Below are positions 17,018-25,835 of a stretch of 64,000 nt of DNA, one piece after another. Each line of letters starts with the position of its first letter. The first letter of the stretch is position 1. The stretch is taken from contig NZ_CP088245.1 of the NCBI RefSeq assembly GCF_021117275.1, forward strand, positions 595,501 to 659,500, written 5' to 3'. The notes under the pieces are model-generated. The model had not been told where the DNA came from and searched no databases. It saw only the letters and a list, made by a program, of their open reading frames with translations. Origin of the DNA: Metabacillus sp. B2-18. GTDB taxonomy: Bacteria; Bacillota; Bacilli; Bacillales; Bacillaceae. Made by a program: the position numbers and the translations under genes.

Positions 17018-17920
17018 GTGAAGCAGCTAATTTCTGAGTTAAATGAAGCCAAACTTCAAATGCTGATAAATGCTAAATATATAAAAAACGAAAGAAATGA
17101 TACTGAACTACAGGCAATACAACGGAAACTTGAATTTTCTGGAAAGAGGAATACAGAAATCGTTAAGGGCAGTACAAAAATAAATATTACGAATATTGAT
17201 ACAAGAACAGAAGATCTGAAAGAGGCAATGTATACATGTCATTCGAAGTGGCTTAATAAACAAAATGACTTTTTTTATCTTGAAGAAAGAATTGAGTACC
17301 GAAAGGCTAGTATCTATAAAGATGAAATTGTTGAAGATCTATTGTTGAATCACGAAGGAGACAATGACAGATCCAGTATTCAAATCATGCATGATAATGA
17401 TAAAAGGAATAAAGATTCTTCGTATCGTTACGACCGAATGGCGGCTGTTCAATATGCTGAACGTTGGTGGGATAGTACGAATCCTAAATATAAAAACTTT
17501 GATGTTAATTGCACGAACTTTATTTCACAATGCTTGCATGCAGGTGGTGCCCAGATGAGGGGATATCCTAACCGTTCTTCAGGGTGGTGGATGCAAAACA
17601 ATAACTGGAGTTACAGCTGGTCTGTTGCGAATGCAATGAATAATTTCTTATCTCAATCCAAAACTGGTTTAAGAGCAGAGCGAGTAAAATCACCGGATAA
17701 ATTAATGCCTGGGGATGTTATTTGCTATGATTTTCAAGGAGATGGTCGTTTTGATCATACAACGTTTGTTGTAGCCAAGGACGATGAGAATATGCCTTTA
17801 GTAAATGCACAAACTTATAACAGCCGCATGCGTTATTGGGCATATGAAGACTCGACTGCATACACACCAAATATAAAGTATGCTTTTTTTCGAATACTTG
17901 ATGATACTAGTTCAAAGTAA
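17018..17920 (+). CDS. yhbB: Amidase-domain protein (YhbB-like, Amidase_6)
   Basis: 300 residues from GTG 17018. A helical N-terminal half (about 1-135) precedes a C-terminal amidase domain with Cys/His signatures: NCTNFISQCLHAGG, probably carrying the catalytic Cys, and DGRFDHTTFVV carrying the His. No signal peptide is seen. The family is a putative cysteine amidase acting on peptide-like bonds. GTG 17018 is chosen because GGTGGTGAT lies directly upstream; the in-frame ATG at 17003 has no ribosome binding site. Position between queG and trmL matches B. subtilis yhbB. Confidence 0.85.
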   Translation: MKQLISELNEAKLQMLINAKYIKNERNDTELQAIQRKLEFSGKRNTEIVKGSTKINITNIDTRTEDLKEAMYTCHSKWLNKQNDFFYLEERIEYRKASIYKDEIVEDLLLNHEGDNDRSSIQIMHDNDKRNKDSSYRYDRMAAVQYAERWWDSTNPKYKNFDVNCTNFISQCLHAGGAQMRGYPNRSSGWWMQNNNWSYSWSVANAMNNFLSQSKTGLRAERVKSPDKLMPGDVICYDFQGDGRFDHTTFVVAKDDENMPLVNAQTYNSRMRYWAYEDSTAYTPNIKYAFFRILDDTSSK

Positions 17921-17986
17921 CAATGGTATAATGGCTATTGAAAATAAATGTTAGTATTTTTCATAGAAACAGATGAGGTGAAAAAA

Positions 17987-18475
17987 TTGGCTTTACATGT
18001 TGTACTTTATCAACCAGAGATTCCTGCAAATACAGGGAATATTGCACGTTCATGCGCAGCAACCAACACAACTCTACATTTAATTCGTCCATTAGGATTT
18101 TCTACAGATGATAAAATGCTGAAAAGAGCTGGTCTGGATTATTGGGAGTTTGTAAATGTTGTCTATCATGACTCTCTTGATGAATTATTTGAAAAATATA
18201 AATCAGGAGAATTTTTCTTTTTAACAAAATTTGGCCAGCAGCCGCATACTACGTTTGATTACAGTGATCTTAACAAAGACTATTTCTTTGTATTTGGTCG
18301 TGAAACAACCGGCTTGCCAAAGGATTTAATTCAATCCAATATGGATAAATGCTTACGTCTACCAATGACAGAGCATGTGCGTTCATTGAATTTATCTAAC
18401 ACTGCAGCTATTCTTATTTATGAAGCATTAAGACAGCAGAATTATCCTGGTCTAATGCTGGACTTTCATAACTAA
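17987..18475 (+). CDS. trmL: tRNA (cytidine(34)-2'-O)-methyltransferase
   Basis: 162 residues. A SpoU-class SPOUT methyltransferase that 2'-O-methylates the wobble base of tRNA-Leu isoacceptors. The three SpoU motifs are present: PEIPANTGNIARSC at the start, FVFGRETTGLPKDL near 110, and CLRLPMTEHVRSLNLSNTAAI, which forms the SAM-binding trefoil knot. TTG 17987 gives the normal CspR length and follows GAGGTG; the in-frame ATG at 17948 would add 13 non-conserved residues. Same neighbourhood as B. subtilis cspR. Confidence 0.94.
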   Translation: MALHVVLYQPEIPANTGNIARSCAATNTTLHLIRPLGFSTDDKMLKRAGLDYWEFVNVVYHDSLDELFEKYKSGEFFFLTKFGQQPHTTFDYSDLNKDYFFVFGRETTGLPKDLIQSNMDKCLRLPMTEHVRSLNLSNTAAILIYEALRQQNYPGLMLDFHN

Positions 18476-18509
18476 AGGCTAAGCGCAGGAGTTAAACAAC
18501 AAATAAAAA

Positions 18510-18573
18510 GGGTGACTCAAACGGTATAGATCTTATCAAAAGGTCTATATCATTTGGGTCACCCTCTTTTTTA
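18510..18573 (+). terminator. Long-stem terminator of trmL
   Basis: GGGTGACTCAAA..GGTATAGA pairs with TCTATATC..TTTGGGTCACCC, about 25 bp with wobbles, followed by TCTTTTTT. It probably also serves the converging 30-codon gene. Confidence 0.9.
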
Positions 18574-18579
18574 TTCAAC

Positions 18580-18672
18580 TTACTTTTTTACGCCTGGCTT
18601 GCCTTCGTATCCAGCTGTAAAAATAGCTGTTAAGAATGCTAAGCTAACACCGAGAATTAAAATAAAACCCAT
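18580..18672 (-). CDS. 30-residue small membrane protein
   Basis: A 31-codon frame encodes MGFILILGVSLAFLT.. with one membrane helix (about 2-20) and a conserved-looking polar tail ending GYEGKPGVKK. It starts with ATG 7 bases after AGAGGAGGT, an ideal ribosome binding site, and has a SigA-like promoter about 70 bases upstream. No family is recognised; such one-helix proteins often act as small subunits or regulators of membrane complexes. Confidence 0.75.
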   Translation of the reverse strand: MGFILILGVSLAFLTAIFTAGYEGKPGVKK

Positions 18673-18743
18673 CGTTTTACCTCCTCTACTTATCAACAGA
18701 GAATGAAGGATCTATGTATAGTTTCCCTCTTATAGCTAGTATT

Positions 18744-18772
18744 ATTATAACTTAATTAAGATGTGATGTGAA
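18744..18772 (-). promoter_or_regulatory. SigA promoter of the 30-residue protein
   Basis: On the minus strand TTCACA (18772-18767), 17-base spacer, TATAAT (18749-18744). Confidence 0.6.
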
Positions 18773-18898
18773 TGAGGAACAAAGAAAAAGATTCTAGCTT
18801 TTTCTTAACAAGAACGAATGTTAAAGGACATCCTCGCATAAAGTGTATTAAACTGCACGAATTAGAAACAAGTACGACCAATGATGAAGGAGGTCCTT

Positions 18899-20794
18899 AT
18901 GGATATCTTAAAGAAGATTGAAAAGTACAGGGAAGATGAGCAGCGCTTAAAGTGGGAAGGAACCTTCGTAGAATATTTGGAGATTGTCAAAGAGAAACCG
19001 TGGGTTGCCCAATCAGCACATTCCAGGGTTTACAATATGATTAAAGATGCTGGGATTGAAGAAGTTGATGGAAAAAGAAAGTATAAGTTTTTTGATCACC
19101 AACTATATGGTTTAGAAGACGCGCTTGAACGTCTTGTTGAGGAGTATTTCCATCCTGCTGCTAAGCGCTTAGATGTTAGAAAACGGATTTTATTATTAAT
19201 GGGACCTGTAAGTGGAGGTAAATCAACTCTTGTAACGATGCTGAAAAGAGGATTAGAAGCCTATTCTTTAACAGATCGTGGTGCAGTTTACGCAATTAAA
19301 GGCTGTCCGATGCATGAGGACCCTCTTCACCTTATTCCACACCATCTACGAGAAGATTTTTATGATGAATATGGAATTCGTATTGAAGGGAACTTGTCTC
19401 CATTAAATGTGATGAGACTAGAGCAAGAATATGGTGGTCGAATTGAGGACGTAAGAGTTGAACGTGTCTTCTTATCAGAAGATAAACGTACTGGTATTGG
19501 GACATTTAGTCCTTCCGATCCAAAATCACAGGATATTGCAGATCTAACAGGTAGCATTGACTTCTCTACAATTGCTGAATATGGTTCTGAATCAGATCCA
19601 CGTGCCTACCGTTTTGATGGAGAATTGAACAAAGCAAACCGTGGTATGATGGAGTTCCAAGAGATGCTAAAATGTGATGAGAAATTTTTATGGCATTTGC
19701 TATCATTAACACAAGAAGGTAATTTTAAAGCTGGTCGTTTTGCTCTAATTTCTGCAGATGAGTTAATTGTTGCCCATACAAACGAAACAGAATACCGTTC
19801 CTTTATTTCGAACAAAAAGAACGAAGCCCTTCACTCACGAATTATTGTCATGCCTGTTCCGTATAACCTAAAGGTTACAGAAGAAGAGAGAATTTATGAA
19901 AAAATGATCTCTGAAAGTGATGTATCTGATGTTCATATTGCCCCACATACATTAAAGGTTGCTGCTATGTTTACAATTTTAACTCGCCTAAAAGAACCGA
20001 AACGCGGAGATATTGATTTAGTTAAAAAGATGAGATTATATGATGGAGAAAGTGTTGAAGGCTTTAACTCTGTTGATGTTAATGAGCTAAGAAAGGAATA
20101 TAACGATGAGGGTATGTCCGGTATTGACCCGCGTTATGTGATCAATAGAATTTCATCTACAATTATTCGTAAAGAAGTGCCATCCATTAACGCTTTAGAT
20201 GTATTAAGAGCGTTAAAAGAAGGTCTTGACCAACACGCTTCTATTTCAAATGAAGATCGTGAAAAATATTTAAACTTCATTTCTGTTGCTCGCCAGCTAT
20301 ATGACGACATGGCGAAAAAAGAAGTTCAAAAAGCATTTGTTTATTCGTATGAGGAATCAGCTAAAACCCTTATGGATAACTACCTAGACAATGTGGAGGC
20401 ATACTGTAATAAAAACAAGCTTCGTGATCCATTGACAGGTGAAGAAATGAACCCAGATGAAAAACTTATGCGTTCAATTGAAGAGCAGATTGGTATTTCT
20501 GAAAACGCGAAAAAAGCCTTCCGTGAAGAGATTCTTATCCGCATTTCAGCTTATGCACGTAAAGGGAAGCGTTTTGATTATAATTCACACGAACGTTTAC
20601 GTGAAGCTATTCAAAAGAAACTTTTTGCTGACTTAAAAGATGTGGTGAAAATTACGACTTCATCCAAAACACCTGATGAGCAGCAGCTTAAGAAGATTAA
20701 TGAAGTGGTGGCACGTCTTATTGATGAACACGGCTATAACTCAACTTCTGCGAATGAATTATTACGTTATGTAGGAAGCTTATTAAACAGATAA
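18899..20794 (+). CDS. prkA: Serine protein kinase PrkA (AAA+ type)
   Basis: 631 residues, the same length as B. subtilis PrkA. The N-terminal AAA-like PrkA domain carries a P-loop GPVSGGKST (about 102-110); the C-terminal half is the PrkA kinase-like region. In B. subtilis it is expressed in the mother cell during sporulation and works in a conserved trio with YhbH and SpoVR-type proteins; kinase and AAA protease activities have both been reported. ATG 18899 is chosen over 18881 because GAAGGAGGT lies just before it. The product has no membrane segment. yhbH follows, with a 50-codon gene between them. Confidence 0.95.
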   Translation: MDILKKIEKYREDEQRLKWEGTFVEYLEIVKEKPWVAQSAHSRVYNMIKDAGIEEVDGKRKYKFFDHQLYGLEDALERLVEEYFHPAAKRLDVRKRILLLMGPVSGGKSTLVTMLKRGLEAYSLTDRGAVYAIKGCPMHEDPLHLIPHHLREDFYDEYGIRIEGNLSPLNVMRLEQEYGGRIEDVRVERVFLSEDKRTGIGTFSPSDPKSQDIADLTGSIDFSTIAEYGSESDPRAYRFDGELNKANRGMMEFQEMLKCDEKFLWHLLSLTQEGNFKAGRFALISADELIVAHTNETEYRSFISNKKNEALHSRIIVMPVPYNLKVTEEERIYEKMISESDVSDVHIAPHTLKVAAMFTILTRLKEPKRGDIDLVKKMRLYDGESVEGFNSVDVNELRKEYNDEGMSGIDPRYVINRISSTIIRKEVPSINALDVLRALKEGLDQHASISNEDREKYLNFISVARQLYDDMAKKEVQKAFVYSYEESAKTLMDNYLDNVEAYCNKNKLRDPLTGEEMNPDEKLMRSIEEQIGISENAKKAFREEILIRISAYARKGKRFDYNSHERLREAIQKKLFADLKDVVKITTSSKTPDEQQLKKINEVVARLIDEHGYNSTSANELLRYVGSLLNR

Positions 20795-20814
20795 ATCTGA
20801 AATGCTTACGGCTG

Positions 20815-20843
20815 GCTGACATCTAAATTGTCAGCTTTTTTTA
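20815..20843 (+). terminator. Terminator of prkA
   Basis: GCTGACA (20815-20821) pairs with TGTCAGC (20829-20835) and is followed by eight T residues. Confidence 0.88.
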
Positions 20844-20862
20844 TTATCATCTAGAGTACGTG

Positions 20863-20888
20863 GTTTTACTCAAATAATGGACGGGTAT
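20863..20888 (+). promoter_or_regulatory. SigB-type general stress promoter
   Basis: GTTTTA (20863-20868), 14-base spacer, GGGTAT (20883-20888): one mismatch to the SigB consensus GTTTAA-N12-14-GGGTAT. The -10 forms half of a perfect 14-bp palindrome (20883-20896). A start site around 20896 would give a 23-base leader before the 50-codon gene. Confidence 0.65.
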
Positions 20889-20918
20889 TAATACCCTATA
20901 ACAATTGAGGTGAATCCA

Positions 20919-21071
20919 ATGAAAAAATCGTTAAACACAATGATTCGTAACATGGATGATTTAAAGCAGCAATCAAAGATTATGGAGAATATGAAAACCA
21001 ATAAAGAAATCAAGCAAGAGGGGAAAAGTCCAGATCCCATACAATATGTAAAAAAGAATACTAGGAATTAG
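20919..21071 (+). CDS. 50-residue basic helical protein under a SigB-like promoter
   Basis: A 51-codon frame starts with MKKSLNTMIRNMDDLK and ends with VKKNTRN. It is strongly helical and hydrophilic, rich in Lys, Asn and Met, with no membrane segment. The ATG lies 8 bases after GAGGTGA, and a terminator begins 4 bases after the TAG. Promoter, ribosome binding site and terminator together support a real gene. The family is not recognised; it may be a small general-stress protein. Confidence 0.75.
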   Translation: MKKSLNTMIRNMDDLKQQSKIMENMKTNKEIKQEGKSPDPIQYVKKNTRN

Positions 21072-21074
21072 AGG

Positions 21075-21100
21075 GGCATCCAACTTTTGGTGTCTTTTTT
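21075..21100 (+). terminator. Terminator of the 50-residue gene
   Basis: GGCATC pairs with GGTGTC through wobbles, with CCAACTTTTGG inside, followed by six T residues. Confidence 0.65.
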
Positions 21101-21384
21101 ATATTAAAGATACAAAAGAAAATTGAAATGGGAACTTGTCTTATTTTTAATGAGAACATGGTAATTTTCTAAATTATTTGTCAATAAATCAATTCTTTCG
21201 CATAGGATAGAGTAATCCACAGAATTCAAAACGGAATTGAAAAACGAAAGTATTCATCCACGTTAATGTATGCTGAGGATTAAAAATGTGTGACACTTTT
21301 TTACAACTAAATTTGAAATTTTTGATGAAATGTATGACAGATGATGAAAGAAACTAAAAAATTATCGGAGGGGGAACTGTAAAT
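21101..21384. other. AT-rich intergenic stretch upstream of yhbH
   Basis: 284 bases without an open frame having a ribosome binding site. It should contain the yhbH promoter (SigE-dependent in B. subtilis), but I cannot point to a convincing -35/-10 pair. Confidence 0.4.
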
Positions 21385-22554
21385 ATGTCAAATCAAGATC
21401 AGAATTATGTTATTTCACAAGAAGATTGGACCCTCCATCGCAAAGGCCATGATGATCAAACACGCCACCAAGAGAAAGTACAGGAAGCTATTCGCAACAA
21501 TCTTCCAGATCTTATCACAGAAGAAAGCATTGTAATGTCCAATGGAAAAGATGTAGTTAAAATTCCAATTCGGTCGCTGGACGAATACAAAATTCGTTAT
21601 AACTATGATAAGAATAAGCATGTTGGCCAAGGTGATGGAGAGAGTCAGGTCGGTGATGTCGTAGCAAGAGATGGATCACAAGCAGATGCAAAGGGTCCTG
21701 GCAAGGGCCAGGGAGCAGGGGACCAAGCAGGAGAAGATTATTATGAAGCTGAAGTATCTATTTTAGAATTAGAAGCCGCATTATTTAAAGAATTAGAGCT
21801 TCCCAATTTAAAACAAAAAGAACGTGATGATATTGTTATTGAAAACATTGAGTTTAATGATATAAGAAGAACGGGCTTAATGGGAAATGTTGATAAGAAA
21901 AGAACGATGTTATCGGCATATAAACGTAATGCCATGGCAGGGAAATCAAAATTTCATCCTATTTATCCAGAAGACTTAAAGTTTAAAACTTGGAATGAAG
22001 TTGTAAAGCCTGAATCAAAAGCAGTTGTTATTGCTATGATGGATACGAGTGGTTCAATGGGACTCTGGGAAAAGTATATGGCTCGAAGCTTTTTCTTTTG
22101 GATGACAAGATTTCTCAGAACTAAGTATGAGAAGGTAGATATCGAATTTATCGCTCATCATACCGAAGCAAAAGTTGTTTCAGAGGAAGACTTCTTCTCA
22201 AAAGGAGAAAGTGGAGGAACAATTTGTTCATCTGCATATCGTAAAGCTCTTGAAGTCATAGAGGAGAAATACCAACCAGCAAGATATAATATCTATCCTT
22301 TCCATTTTTCGGATGGTGATAATTTAACATCAGACAATGCCAGATGTGTAAAGTTAGTAGGAGAGCTTATGAAGGTTTCCAACATCTTTGGCTATGGAGA
22401 AGTCAATCAGTATAATCGTCATTCAACCCTAATGTCCGCATATAAGAATATCAATGATGAGAAATTCCGCTATTATATCCTCAAACAAAAAGCAGATGTT
22501 TTCCAAGCAATGAAGAGTTTCTTCAATAAAGATGAAGATAAAAAGTATGCGTAA
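21385..22554 (+). CDS. yhbH: Sporulation protein YhbH (DUF444)
   Basis: 389 residues. A Gly/acidic low-complexity linker (about 85-122) separates an N-terminal region from a C-terminal vWA-like DUF444 domain with MDTSGSMG (MIDAS-type DxSxS) near residue 230. The family is co-conserved with PrkA and SpoVR and is needed for efficient sporulation in B. subtilis. ATG start 9 bases after GGAGGGGG. Position after prkA matches B. subtilis. Confidence 0.94.
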   Translation: MSNQDQNYVISQEDWTLHRKGHDDQTRHQEKVQEAIRNNLPDLITEESIVMSNGKDVVKIPIRSLDEYKIRYNYDKNKHVGQGDGESQVGDVVARDGSQADAKGPGKGQGAGDQAGEDYYEAEVSILELEAALFKELELPNLKQKERDDIVIENIEFNDIRRTGLMGNVDKKRTMLSAYKRNAMAGKSKFHPIYPEDLKFKTWNEVVKPESKAVVIAMMDTSGSMGLWEKYMARSFFFWMTRFLRTKYEKVDIEFIAHHTEAKVVSEEDFFSKGESGGTICSSAYRKALEVIEEKYQPARYNIYPFHFSDGDNLTSDNARCVKLVGELMKVSNIFGYGEVNQYNRHSTLMSAYKNINDEKFRYYILKQKADVFQAMKSFFNKDEDKKYA

Positions 22555-22560
22555 ATCCTT

Positions 22561-22588
22561 GCCCCAATAGCTTATTGGGGCTTCCTTA
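22561..22588 (+). terminator. Terminator of yhbH
   Basis: GCCCCAATA, GCT loop, TATTGGGGC, then TTCCTTATTT. Confidence 0.82.
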
Positions 22589-22684
22589 TTTGGAGAAAGA
22601 TTTACAAACAATATCTTCCTTACAAACATTTATTTATTTAGGACAAGCTAAAATTTATAGATCTTCGTTCGGAGGTTGATGTAC

Positions 22685-24013
22685 TTGGTAACTGAGATAT
22701 TAATTTTAGCGGTTCTAATTATATTAAACGCCTTTTTTGCAGCTTCTGAGATTGCCTTAATTTCATTAAATGATAATAAAGTAAAGCTAATGGCAGAAAA
22801 TGGTGATAAGAAGGCTGTATTGTTGAATAATTTATTGTCCAACCCTAGCAGTTTCTTAGCTACGATTCAAATTGGGATAACACTCGCTGGGTTTTTAGCA
22901 AGTGCTTTTGCTGCGGAGAGCTTTGCAGGAAGACTTGCAAAAGCATTACATGATATGGGAGTGCCAGTATCTGAAAGGTTATTAGGTACGATTTCTGTTA
23001 TCGTTATTACGCTTTTATTATCATACTTTACTTTAGTTTTAGGTGAACTAGTCCCTAAACGACTTGCTCTTCAAAAGGCTGAAGCTATTTCTATGTTTGC
23101 TGTTTGGCCTTTAACCATCTTATCAAAAGTCTCCTCACCCTTTGTGAAGTTGTTAACTGCGTCAACTAACTTCATTGTCCGTCTATTCGGTGTTGATCCT
23201 GATGCGGATGATGAAAATGTAACGGAAGAAGAAATCCGAATGATGGTTGATGTTGGTAAAGAAAGAGGAACAATTCAAGAAACCGAAAAGATTATGATTA
23301 ATAATATCTTTGAATTTGATAACAAGTCTGTTTCTGAAATTATGACACATCGAACAAATATTGTTGCGATTCCCCTGCATTTTACACTTAAGGAAACTGT
23401 TCGATTAGTGAATGAAGAAAAGTATACACGCTTTCCAGTGTTTGAAGAAAACATTGATCATATAGTAGGAATATTACATGTAAAGGATCTCATCCAATTT
23501 GTTGAAAATTGTGATGAAAATTCATTCAATTTGAAGGAATTACTTCGCGATCCTTATTTTATACTTGAATCCAAGCCAATAGATGATTTATTTAAAGAGA
23601 TGCAAATGAATAATATTCATATGGCTATCTCGATTGATGAATATGGTGGAACAGATGGAGTCGTTACAATAGAAGATGTTATTGAGGAAATAGTGGGGAA
23701 TATTTTTGATGAATATGATGAAATTGGGCTTGATTATGAAGAAATTATCGAGCTTGATGATAAAGCTTACTTAATTCCAGGAACTACAAACCTATATGTT
23801 GTTGAAGATCTTCTAGATATTGAAATATCTAATGAGGATTTTGACACATTAAGCGGGTTTGTCATCGGTCAGCTCGGTTATATACCAGATGAAAATGAAA
23901 AGCCTAAAGTAGAATATAACAATATTTTGTTTGCAGTCGAAGAAATGCATGATAAGCGTATATTTAAAGTAAGAGTCACTCTGTTAGAAGAGCAAGTACA
24001 GGTAGAGGAATAA
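22685..24013 (+). CDS. CNNM/CorC-type transporter (DUF21, CBS pair, CorC_HlyC domain)
   Basis: 442 residues from TTG 22685: a DUF21 membrane domain with about four helices (about 1-190), a CBS pair (about 205-325, EIMTHRTNIVAIP and DEYGGTDGVVTIEDVIEEIVG) and a C-terminal CorC_HlyC domain (about 340-425). Homologues (B. subtilis YhdP/MpfA, YrkA) export Mg2+ or affect cation homeostasis. TTG 22685 is favoured because GGAGG (22671-22675) is 9 bases upstream; ATG 22679 would be only 3 bases away. Monocistronic. Confidence 0.9.
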   Translation: MVTEILILAVLIILNAFFAASEIALISLNDNKVKLMAENGDKKAVLLNNLLSNPSSFLATIQIGITLAGFLASAFAAESFAGRLAKALHDMGVPVSERLLGTISVIVITLLLSYFTLVLGELVPKRLALQKAEAISMFAVWPLTILSKVSSPFVKLLTASTNFIVRLFGVDPDADDENVTEEEIRMMVDVGKERGTIQETEKIMINNIFEFDNKSVSEIMTHRTNIVAIPLHFTLKETVRLVNEEKYTRFPVFEENIDHIVGILHVKDLIQFVENCDENSFNLKELLRDPYFILESKPIDDLFKEMQMNNIHMAISIDEYGGTDGVVTIEDVIEEIVGNIFDEYDEIGLDYEEIIELDDKAYLIPGTTNLYVVEDLLDIEISNEDFDTLSGFVIGQLGYIPDENEKPKVEYNNILFAVEEMHDKRIFKVRVTLLEEQVQVEE

Positions 24014-24018
24014 TGTTA

Positions 24019-24049
24019 GCCAATTTCTATTTTGAAATTGGCTTTTTTC
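24019..24049 (+). terminator. Terminator of the CNNM gene
   Basis: GCCAATTTC, 6-base loop, GAAATTGGC and TTTTTT. Confidence 0.9.
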
Positions 24050-24088
24050 TATAGGAAAAGTGTATTTCATCCTTAACTCGAGATTTAA

Positions 24089-24104
24089 TCAAACGTTTGT
24101 TTAA
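24089..24104. promoter_or_regulatory. Inverted-repeat motif TCAAACGTTTGTTTAA (site 1)
   Basis: Shares the 14-mer AAACGTTTGTTTAA with a second site at 49393-49408. It is a near-palindrome of the type bound by dimeric repressors, located upstream of the alpha-glucoside ABC operon. Confidence 0.4.
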
Positions 24105-24268
24105 AAGTCCATAAAGGTAATTTTTCTTATAGCAGTTGTGTTTTAAGAAACGTTCTATTTTTTTTGTATAATCGCAAGAAGTTTTCGCAAACTACATATG
24201 TCAATAGGATTAATTTACATATAGTAGATTTTACTATGTGAAATAACACAGAGAAGGGGGCAATTCAA

Positions 24269-25651
24269 TTGGTAACATCAATTAAGAGAAAGCTGTTTAC
24301 GTTAACGAGCGTATTTGTTGTTTTTGCATCTATATTATCTGGTTGTAATACAGCTGAAGAAGCACCGGAAGATACTGCAGAAAACGGTGGCGGTGGAGCT
24401 GCAACGGAAGGTGAAGGTACTTATTTAGAAAGAGCTTATGCAGGTGAATTTGATGGAACTAAGGTTACAATGTTTGGTCCTTTCACAGATGCAGACCAAG
24501 TAAAATTTGAAGATAGCATTAAAGAGTTTGAGGAAAAAACAGGAATTGATATTCAATATGAAGGATCAAAAGAGTTTGAAGCTACAATCTCAATTCGTGT
24601 AGAAGGCGGAAATCCACCAGATATTGCCGACTTCCCTCAGCCTGGACTATTATCTACATTTGCTAAGCAAGGTAATGTAATTGATGTTTCAACATTTATG
24701 GATCAAGAAAAATTAAAAGAAAATTACAATCAAAGCTGGCTCGATATGGCAACAATGGAAGGTCCAGAGGGCGATGTTATGGCTGGAATCTGGAATCGTA
24801 GTAATGTGAAAAGCTTAGTATGGTATCCAAAGGCTGAGTTTGAGGCTGCAGGATATGAGGTGCCTGAGACTTGGGATGAAATGATCGCGTTGTCAGAGCA
24901 AATTGTGAAAGATGGCGATAATCCTTGGGCAATTGGTATTGAAAGTGGAGCAGCAACAGGCTGGGTGGCAACTGACTGGATGGAGGATATTATGCTTCGT
25001 ACAACATCACCTGAAAACTATGATAAATGGGTCAATGGTGAGCTTCCATTCTCTTCTCCTGAAGTGAAAAATGCGGCTGAAAAAATGTCTGAAATTTGGT
25101 TAAATGAAGATTTTGTTTATGGTGGAAGAAAATCAATTGTGACAACAAACTTTGGGGATGCTCCAAAGCCAATGTTTGATGAACCACCTAAAACATGGTT
25201 ACACCGACAAGGAAGCTTTATCACGAGCTTCTTCCCAGAAGGTACTGTAGCGGGTGAGGATTACGATTGGTTCTACTTACCTCCTATTGACGAACAATAT
25301 GGTAAGCCTGTTCTTGTTGCTGGTGATATTTATGCAATGTTTAATGATCGTGATGAAGTTCGTGCAGTCATGGAATTCTTTACAACAGGTGAGTCAATTA
25401 AATCATGGATTCAATCAGGTGGAGTTGTAGCACCTATGAATGATGCTGACCCTGAATGGTATACAACTGATGTTGAGCGTCGAATGGCAGAATTAATTCA
25501 AGAAGCAGATACTCTTCGTTTTGATGGATCGGATTTAATGCCAGGAGCAGTTGGCGCAGGAAGCTTCTGGAAAGGAATGACTGATTACATTAGTGGTACG
25601 GTGGAACTTGATCAAGCGCTTAAAGAAATAGATGCAGGTTGGCCGAAATAA
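24269..25651 (+). CDS. Alpha-glucoside ABC transporter substrate-binding lipoprotein (AglE-like)
   Basis: 460 residues with a lipoprotein signal (lipobox ILSGC, Cys26), a Gly/acidic linker and a family-1 extracellular binding-protein fold. The sequence (VTMFGPFTDADQVKFEDSI, GNPPDIADFPQPGLL, WNRSNVKSLVWYPK) resembles AglE of rhizobial alpha-glucoside importers more than MalE. Downstream permeases, GH65 phosphorylase and GH32 invertase support maltose, trehalose, sucrose or related alpha-glucosides as ligand. TTG start behind AAGGGGG. Confidence 0.9.
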   Translation: MVTSIKRKLFTLTSVFVVFASILSGCNTAEEAPEDTAENGGGGAATEGEGTYLERAYAGEFDGTKVTMFGPFTDADQVKFEDSIKEFEEKTGIDIQYEGSKEFEATISIRVEGGNPPDIADFPQPGLLSTFAKQGNVIDVSTFMDQEKLKENYNQSWLDMATMEGPEGDVMAGIWNRSNVKSLVWYPKAEFEAAGYEVPETWDEMIALSEQIVKDGDNPWAIGIESGAATGWVATDWMEDIMLRTTSPENYDKWVNGELPFSSPEVKNAAEKMSEIWLNEDFVYGGRKSIVTTNFGDAPKPMFDEPPKTWLHRQGSFITSFFPEGTVAGEDYDWFYLPPIDEQYGKPVLVAGDIYAMFNDRDEVRAVMEFFTTGESIKSWIQSGGVVAPMNDADPEWYTTDVERRMAELIQEADTLRFDGSDLMPGAVGAGSFWKGMTDYISGTVELDQALKEIDAGWPK

Positions 25652-25740
25652 AGAATTTTTTCCTTATACTTTAGGCACTATCAGTAGGCATAAGGTTTTT
25701 TAGAAATAAGCCAAGTTTTCAAAAAAAAATTGTGCATTCT

Positions 25741-25767
25741 AAGGACTGGACATCATGTCTGGTCCTT
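25741..25767 (+). terminator. Intercistronic hairpin after the aglE-like gene
   Basis: AAGGACTGGACA pairs along 12 bp with TGTCTGGTCCTT (two wobbles, TCA loop). No T-run, so probably a partial terminator or mRNA stabiliser before the permease genes. Confidence 0.6.
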
Positions 25768-25835
25768 CATTATTAAATTGATTTCATTTGAGAACGTGGT
25801 AAGGATTTTTACCTTAAGGAGGTAACCCGAGTGAT

